Source of the DNA: Diphasiastrum complanatum
Taxonomy: Eukaryota > Streptophyta > Lycopodiopsida > Lycopodiales > Lycopodiaceae
Reading direction: 5' to 3'
DNA length: 64,000 bases
NCBI GenBank assembly: GCA_029204225.1
Contig: CM055108.1
Coordinates: 24,203,670 to 24,267,669 of the forward strand
Part shown: in pieces, positions 57,033-64,000 of the stretch
Layout of the letters: every line of letters begins with the position of its first letter
How positions within the stretch are numbered: the first letter of the stretch is position 1
The notes under the pieces: generated by a model
Database searches by the model: none
Told to the model about the DNA's origin: nothing
The model's input: only the letters and a program-made list of their open reading frames with translations
Program-made: the position numbers and the translations under genes

Positions 57033-60000
57033 ACAAGTACTTAGAGATAATCCTATTCCAAGTGATAATCTTTGCACTGGAGTACAATTTAGGTTTGGAA
57101 AAGTACACTAAGTGATAAATTTTCCAGCTGGGTTATATTCACCATAAGTTAGTAACATCACCTTCATGTAAAGCATTTACATGAAATACTGGGTGAGATA
57201 ACCTAACTTAAGAGATTAAAGTTAAAGGAATAATAAGAAAATAATTATAATTACAGTATGAAATTATCCACAGCTCTGACAAATAATTCATAAGCTTTCA
57301 AGTACAAATATCCTTAGAATCCAAATTCTAAGATATGATAATTCATTTAGCTAGAATCTCTAAGAGAATCATCAAGATATAGAATGATTAAAACTCAACT
57401 ATGAGTATCCCTGATACTCTTTTGAGTTAAATGCTCCTGCTTCTAGCACCAAATGCAAGAAAATAGCATTCATTCCTCTTAATAGACTTGTCTGTCTCCT
57501 ATGATAACTAGAGATTCAATCAAACAAAAAACTGTACTCAAGCATCTGTAGACCATATATTGTAGCAGAATAGCATCCACTAGATAAATTAAATTCTCCA
57601 CAAATAAGATAACTTATCTTGTGAGAATATCTGTGAGATCCATAGGCTCTCAATAAGATACTGGAGTAGAGAGATTCAAAACGCTGATCTAAATTCTTAC
57701 TTAATTGATAGATCAAGAATTAATCATCACACTTAAGAACCATTAAAATTTCTTATAGTCCTCTGACAATAATTAAGCATCTATTTATGATCGTTAGATT
57801 CATATGATTTGTCAATCATAATTTTTTGGAATCCCAAAACCCATACTTAATCATCTATAAGATACTGGAGTATATGTCCACATAATTCAACAAAAGTAAG
57901 AGTCATTCCAAAATCATTCTATTAAGAAAATATTGGATTTAGGATTACTTCCAAAACATGATTCTTTACTGAAGTGCAAGATTCAAGGTCTAGAAACCAC
58001 TGGTAATTAAAGGCTAAACACATACCAAGATGACAATTATCTTCAACTACAAAAACTTTAGATTACTAATCTAGAATCAAATCTAGATATCCAAAGTCCT
58101 GCTGAATATCAATTCAATTACTATTATTCTTGGATTCATTATGATTCGTTATCCAATTAAGCTCTCTGTGATACAATCTACTAATGAGCTGAGTCCCATC
58201 CTTACCAAGGAATACTCTATCCCAAGGATACTGTATATCCAATGCACACAATTTTAACTGATGAACCGAAATGATTCACTAATCATGCGTCTTACAAGCA
58301 ATATAATTCAAAACCATCAGTTCCCGGTGAATCCACATCACACTGATTGTTTTACCAATTAACTTCATCATGGAGTCATCAACTACTCAAGTTAATTGCC
58401 AATGATTCAGAAATCTCAAATGTCTAGGTGAAAAATTCAATTATACTAGTATAACACCACATTTAGATCCTTACCCAAATCATTTATAAGTTAATCCATA
58501 ATTTTTCTATACAAAGATTTGTTAACTCTGCAAGTATCTATCAAAACAGTACTTGATCATATGTCTATGTTCACCGACTAGGTTAAGTGCACTAGATAGC
58601 CTTAGTAACTAGGATTACACAGTAGATTCATATTGTGGTTGATCGTGCACATATGAGAATAATCTCAATATGACCCAGTACATAAACACATTCTTATCTG
58701 GCAGATTCCTCCAGAACCCACATCTGTTACTCACATATCTCACTGAGATCTTGTAACTCAGCTACAAAATATTTTCTATTTCTCATGAGTAAATAACATA
58801 TCCAGGAAAATCTCTGAGATGAATAACATTCACTCTCAGCAGTTTTCCAATCCAACTTACCTCTAATTACATAATTTCATCCACTCAATCAACCCCTCAT
58901 CGATCCTAGTACTAAAACTAAGATTAGGTTGATCCAATACAGAACTCTCAGACTTATATCCTGATCAAACTTACTTCTATTCCAATCAAAATGGAATTAG
59001 TAACCTTTAACCTTTTACTGTACTACTTATAGATAATGATTCAAATTCCAAACATGTTCTAGTTCCAGATTGTCCACACAATCTCTAGAGAATTTCTCTT
59101 ATTTTGAAAAGTTCCAATTGGGCATCTTACTCTGAATCTATCCGAAATTACTTTCAGACCACGTCTCATTTCTATACCACAGTTGGTTCTTTTCCAAAAA
59201 CTATGCAATTAACAGATTCCCAAATAGAATTTTATTCCATCACTTCACCCCTCCTTTTAAAGAAATTATAAATTTTAATAAAAGTTAACTGGAAAGATAA
59301 TATATGAAAATATCTAAATCCAAGAAAAGTCAGTAATAAGTGCCTCCACTAAAGAATTGCACTTCATTACAAACATGACTTCTCCTTCAAATATTTTCAA
59401 TCTGAGTGATAAAAACCACTATTCCATTGAAATCCATTATGCCAAAGAGAAACCATGGTTTAAGAAATTGAAACATTTTAACCTTAGAATTTATTTGAAT
59501 TCCAAGTCTATTCCTACAAGTAGTAATTTATATGACATAACATTCTTTCAGAAGAATAACTTCATGCTGAAAAGAATCATATAAATCAGTCTGATATCCT
59601 ATATTCGAGAAATTACTAAGAAGTAAAGGATTAACTAAGAAAGCGAGAAATAGATTTGAGGGCCTCTGATTTTGTAAATAAAGAGATACCACATTGGGAT
59701 CTAGATTAAACCTCAAAATTTTTCAGAATACCCCATATTTGATCGAATGATTTTCTTCTTTCCCATATCGCGACTAGGTACTAAACACACCATTGATCAT
59801 CAGATCTTTACAGTCCTAGAATTTCCTTTTCAGAATTACTGATGTCCCATACCATCAGCTTTTCCTTCCAAGAAATCCTTAACCGCTTTATCTAATATTC
59901 TAGAGATCCACTGATCTTCTAGTTGTCCTATAATCACTATAGGATATTATCTCTTGTTCCCAAACACTGGAGAATCCATTTATTTAGATGACTGGCATGC

Positions 60001-63000
60001 CTATCAGATGGATACCCAAAGTACACATCTGATTATGTGACTTAGACAGAAGAATTAACATGGTTCAATATTACATCTTGATCCTTTCTGGTTAATGATA
60101 AGCTTCAAACCCCTACTGATGCATCAAATCCAGGGACCAGCTTCTGTCAACTAACAGATCCAATGTAATCCACGTATCAGATCACTTCTAACCCTCACAA
60201 TTGACATAAAAAATTGCGGATAACTCAATGGTTACAAAGATATCAGTTGCGAATTCAACTGAATGAATTCTAACCAAAAAATTAATAACCAGTATTAAGC
60301 AATTATTTATAGGGATTACCAAAATCCTAACTGCGAAATACATTTCTTGATCACACTTACTACCTCTAATGTCCACTGTTCTTCCCTCCAATTTTTGGTT
60401 CCCAGAAAATCTATTTCAGCTAAGGTACCAAGAAGACGTAATGACATTAGTAAATGTTTTAAAAAACTAATTACTGTAGGAAAAAGTCCAAAACAATTTC
60501 ATTTCAATCCTGTACATGGGCTGAATAAATTCACCATAGGATTTTACTGGAAATGAAATCAGTTATGTAATTCCTATATTACAAATTTTCCAATAAAATT
60601 GGACTATTTTTTCTTTTTATTGACTAGTTTGGCATTACTCCGTTAATATTGACAAAACCTATCCAACATAAAATATGAAATTACATGAACGGAAATTCCA
60701 TCAATAGGATTTCAGTAATTTTTGAACCGCATCCTGTCAGAATTACTGATTAGATAAAGAATATTGTTGCCACTCATTCCATCTAGTTATTTCATATTTT
60801 TTGACGATTTTAATTCAAATTTAACGAGTATCATGCACAAACGTTCACTTGACTAATTTCTATCAATCAACATCGACTAGAAAACTATCAGACAAGTAAC
60901 TGAATTCAAATTTTAGCCAATTTGAAATTCAACAAAAAGAAAAAAAATTCAAATTTTAACTTTCAATCTGGGAATTCCAAACTCCAAAGTTAAAAAATGA
61001 CAACTCAGTAAAAATTGTCTGCAATTCATTGCGGTTCCTTCTGTCAATTTTAGCTTATCTATCACCGGAAAATAATTTAGACTTAGTGAAAACACTGTGA
61101 TCAATTTCTTGACTGATAAACTCAGTTTAATCAATTCACTAATCTAAACTGATTCCATAGATAACGAAAAAATGATCGAAATTTTGATTTTTTCCGGAAA
61201 ACTCAAAATTTGCTTTATTTTATGTAACTCAAAAATTCTGACGAAAATTTTGTTAGTTTAAAAGGCAATTGGAATCGAAAAAATCAAAACATTGTCTGAT
61301 TCCTAATGTTACTAACCCAATGTCAAACTGGCATGCAAAGCACACTACATCAGTCACAAACATCATTACGGAATTTTTTTACGTAAACTTCAGTTTTACG
61401 AAATTTGTCAGCCATTAACACAAATTTGTGACCCAAATGTCAGAGCACATGCATGTGACCACTCAAATCGATTGTAAATCCCTCATGCATGTCAGAATCA
61501 CTCTGAGAATCAACATGCAACTAATCCATGCAAACACAGTACTACAAATTAGGGAAATGACTGGCATGCAATCAGAACAATTTTAAATTTTGCCAATTTT
61601 ACTCACAAAACTGCAAAACTTCAGATGATCATAACTTTGGCTACAGGACACCAAATTGGGTGCTGTAAAGCTCAGTACAGAGGGAGACCAAGTGAAAAAG
61701 ATGCTTGCCATGTCAGCCTACCACCTAAGCTTCACATGTGCGAGATCAGAGCTGCCATAAATCTGTAGTAGGGTGCACTTCCACAAGAAGGAATCATGCA
61801 AAAACGTGCAAACACCTCTCCAAGCTCAAAATTGATGCTACCAACATCTTAAACCATCAATTAGACTTCCATGAAGCATTCATACTGATCCTAAGATGCA
61901 GTATAGGCTGAGAACGAAGATTTTTTTATTTGTAGAAGTCAAAATAGCTTCAAACTTGATGGAGATGGTGCATAAGCCACCGGCCATCAATTCACAGGTT
62001 TGATAGCTTGTTGGGAAGGTAATTCACATTTAGATACCCAAAGTCTTGCTGAATATCAATTCATTTGTTATTCTTGGATTGTAATCTAAAGCTTTTGTAG
62101 TTGAAGATGATTGTCATTTTGGTATGTGTTCAGTCTTTAATTACCAATGATTTATAGACCTTGAATCTTGCACTTCATTTTAAGAATCCTGGTAGAAAGT
62201 ATTCCTAAATCCAGTATTTTCTTGATGGAAAGATTTTTGGAATGACTCTTACTTTTCCTGAGTTATGTTAGACATATACTCCAGTATCTTGTAAATGATT
62301 AAGTATGATTTGGATTTCAAGAAATTATGATTGACGGATCATATGAATCTAAATATTTATGGTTGACGAATCATAAATAGATACTTAATTATTGTCAGTG
62401 GATTATAAGGAATTGTAATGATTCTTAAGTGTGATGATTAATTCTTGATCTATTATTTGAGTAAGAAGTCAAATCAGCGTTTTGAATCTCTCTACTCCAG
62501 TATTTTCTTTGAGAGCCTATGGATCTCACAGATATTCTCACAAAGATAAGTATTTTATTTGTGGAGAATTGAAATTATCTAGTGGATGTTATTCTACTAC
62601 TTATGGTCTGCAGAGGCTTGAGTACAGTCCTTCATTTGAATTGGATCTCCAGTTATCTTAGGAGACAGACAAGTCTATTAAGATGAATGAATGCTATTTT
62701 TCTTGCACTTGGTGCTAGAATTAACTCAAAAGAGTATCTGGGACACTCACGGTTGAGGTTTAATCATTATATATCTTAATGATTCTCCTAGAGATTCTAG
62801 CTAAATGAATTATCATATCTTAGAATTTGGATTCTAAGGATATTTGTACTTGAAAGCCTATGAATTATCTGTCAGAGTTGTGGATAAGTTCACACTGTAA
62901 TTATAATTATTTTATTATTTCTTTAACTTTAATCTCTTAAGTTAGGTTATTTCACCCAATGTTTCATGTAAGTGTTTTACATGAAGGTGATGTTACTAAC

Positions 63001-63118
63001 TTACGGCGAATATCACCCAGTTGAGAAATTTATCGCTTAGTGTACTTGAGTTGTACTCCAGAACAGAGATTAACGATTTGGAATAGGTTTATCTTTGAGT
63101 ACTTGTTTGATTGAGGAT
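57033..63118. repeat. Gene-free AT-rich block bounded by ~1-kb inverted repeats
   Basis: 57033-58064 and 62086-63118 are diverged reverse complements (shared landmarks ATCAAACAAGTACT, TTACATGAA..TGATGTTACTAAC, TAATTAAAGGCT/AGTCTTTAATTA). About 58083-58140 recurs in direct orientation at 62034-62085. The stretch 59035-60455 has an inverted copy at 45921-47235. 60456-62030 appears unique. No reading frame longer than ~80 codons has any recognisable feature, and no LTR termini were identified. It may be composed of retroelement LTR or leader sequence. Confidence 0.65.
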
Positions 63119-63135
63119 TTCCTTATACGGTACAG

Positions 63136-63700
63136 GCCTTCGCCTATGAACTTCAATTTTCACTTGATTGCTTTGGTCTTATACATTAGGACCAAATCTT
63201 CGGCACGAAGATCTTTCTTGTGTAACCGATGATCATGCCATGTCTTGCGACGCACTTTCTCAGCTGCCAATGCATGCACAGCCAATAGGCGTGTCTCGCG
63301 AAGTTTGTGTAGAGCTTCGTGGCGCAGTTGTAGAGACTTGGACTCACGTTCTCATAATAAAATTTGTCTTATGTTGATCTCCTAGTGCAATCTTAACCTA
63401 ATTATAGCCACTGAAACCATCCATGAAACTATAGGCTTATGCTCTAGCTACATGATCCAAAATACTTTTGTGAATGGTAATGAAAAATGATCCTTCTCTA
63501 TCACCGCATTTAGGCCTTTAGGTTTAGACAAATTCACATTTTATCATTCTTCTTAGGGACTATGACTATAGGTGATATACAATGTGTATGCTTAATCTCA
63601 AAGATGAAATCAACATCTAGTAACTATGTAACAATAACTAATGAGTTTAGTGTAGTTGGGATTGCAACAATAGAAACGACTCACTTCTGGAATGGCTCCC
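63136..63700 (-). pseudogene. Ty3/gypsy RT fused to integrase tail (internal deletion)
   Basis: The minus strand, in shifting frames from about 63690, reads LLDVDFIFEIKHTHCISPIV, IVPKKNDKM, KDHFSLPFT and MDGFSGYN. These are the first blocks of a gypsy RT (compare SPIVxVPKKNGK, KDHFPLPFID, DGFSGYNQI). At about 63350 it jumps to LQLRHEALHKLRETRLLAVH, LAAEKVRRKTWHDHRLHKKD and LKFIGEG, the integrase tail also seen at 50700-50960. The rest of RT, RNase H and the integrase core are deleted. The fragment stops after the GPF/Y module, where the AT-rich block begins. Confidence 0.8.
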
Positions 63701-64000
63701 TCTTCTAAAGGTCATGAATGGAAAAAATGAGGGGCTTTTACATAAGGAGCAAATTTATAGATGCTCAGCACCATTTTGTTGGAAAGACAATGAGAGATGG
63801 GAGGGATGTTGGTTTAGATCATTGTCTTTTATTTTATTTTATTTTATATGTCTTGCATTGGTTTAATACTATAATTATTCACAAGCCCACAACAAGGACC
63901 AAAGCTAACATAGAATAAGTCACATCCACATGAAGAACACGATTGGAACCTAGGTCATAACTACCAAGAAACAATCCACTCTTATCCAACTCGTCCAAGG
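63701..64000. other. Window end, no supported gene
   Basis: Probably the decayed upstream part of the gypsy RT. No motif was clear enough to call. Confidence 0.4.

Overview
The window looks like repeat-rich nuclear DNA of a land plant with a large genome. The evidence is one plant-specific trihelix (GT-2 type) transcription factor exon, many plant-type Ty1/copia elements with an initiator-Met tRNA primer site (TGGTATCAGAGC), Ty3/gypsy pieces with plant-style sequence, a LINE fragment and a Penelope-like reverse transcriptase. The lineage cannot be fixed from sequence alone. Penelope-like elements plus AT-rich nested copia repeats would suit a fern or other seed-free plant, but that is a guess. 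No tRNA, rRNA, CRISPR or prokaryotic feature was seen.

Layout. 1-2049 holds the only convincing host gene, the large 3' exon of a trihelix factor. 3768-4127 is a foldback/MITE-like element. 4135-8600 is a decayed copia element whose LTRs carry long CT microsatellites and which sits in a wider CT-rich tract. 11-14 kb has a LINE tail (minus strand) cut by a copia LTR, then a copia gag remnant. 13.8-14.9 kb holds a decayed minus-strand gene with a histone H3 fold, cut by another LTR. 15.7-23.6 kb is a set of minus-strand, pol-less copia elements. One of them (17633-22188) is complete, with paired LTRs and a GAAAC target duplication. Another is a solo LTR (22925-23612) with a CATCA duplication, and its empty site is preserved at a second repeat copy in the window. 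24.1-27.6 kb joins two copia fragments head to head and includes an unrecognised 400-residue reading frame. 27.6-28.9 kb is a Penelope-like RT remnant. 28.9-31.4 kb is a minus-strand copia gag and LTR. 32.6-39.4 kb is a tandem pair of plus-strand copia elements sharing an LTR.

From 39.5 to 56 kb the DNA is a mosaic. It has two copies in opposite orientation of an LTR (39568-40346 and 52291-53070), each next to an unrecognised reading frame. Between them lie a minus-strand copia pol (42564-45925), an unrecognised coiled-coil gene adjoining a long LTR (47264-50180) and a gypsy integrase tail. Two copies of another unrecognised family lie at 53-56 kb. 56143-56903 is an element with inverted arms of about 250 bp. 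57.0-63.1 kb is AT-rich, gene-free and bounded by inverted repeats of about 1 kb. The last kilobase is a minus-strand gypsy RT/integrase remnant.

Apart from the transcription factor, the genes do not form a pathway. The window is best read as layers of nested transposons, nearly all with stops or frameshifts. Many stops can be explained by C-to-T or G-to-A decay. Coordinates of LTR ends were read by eye from TG...CA ends, primer sites, polypurine tracts and target duplications. Where one of these was missing the end is approximate.
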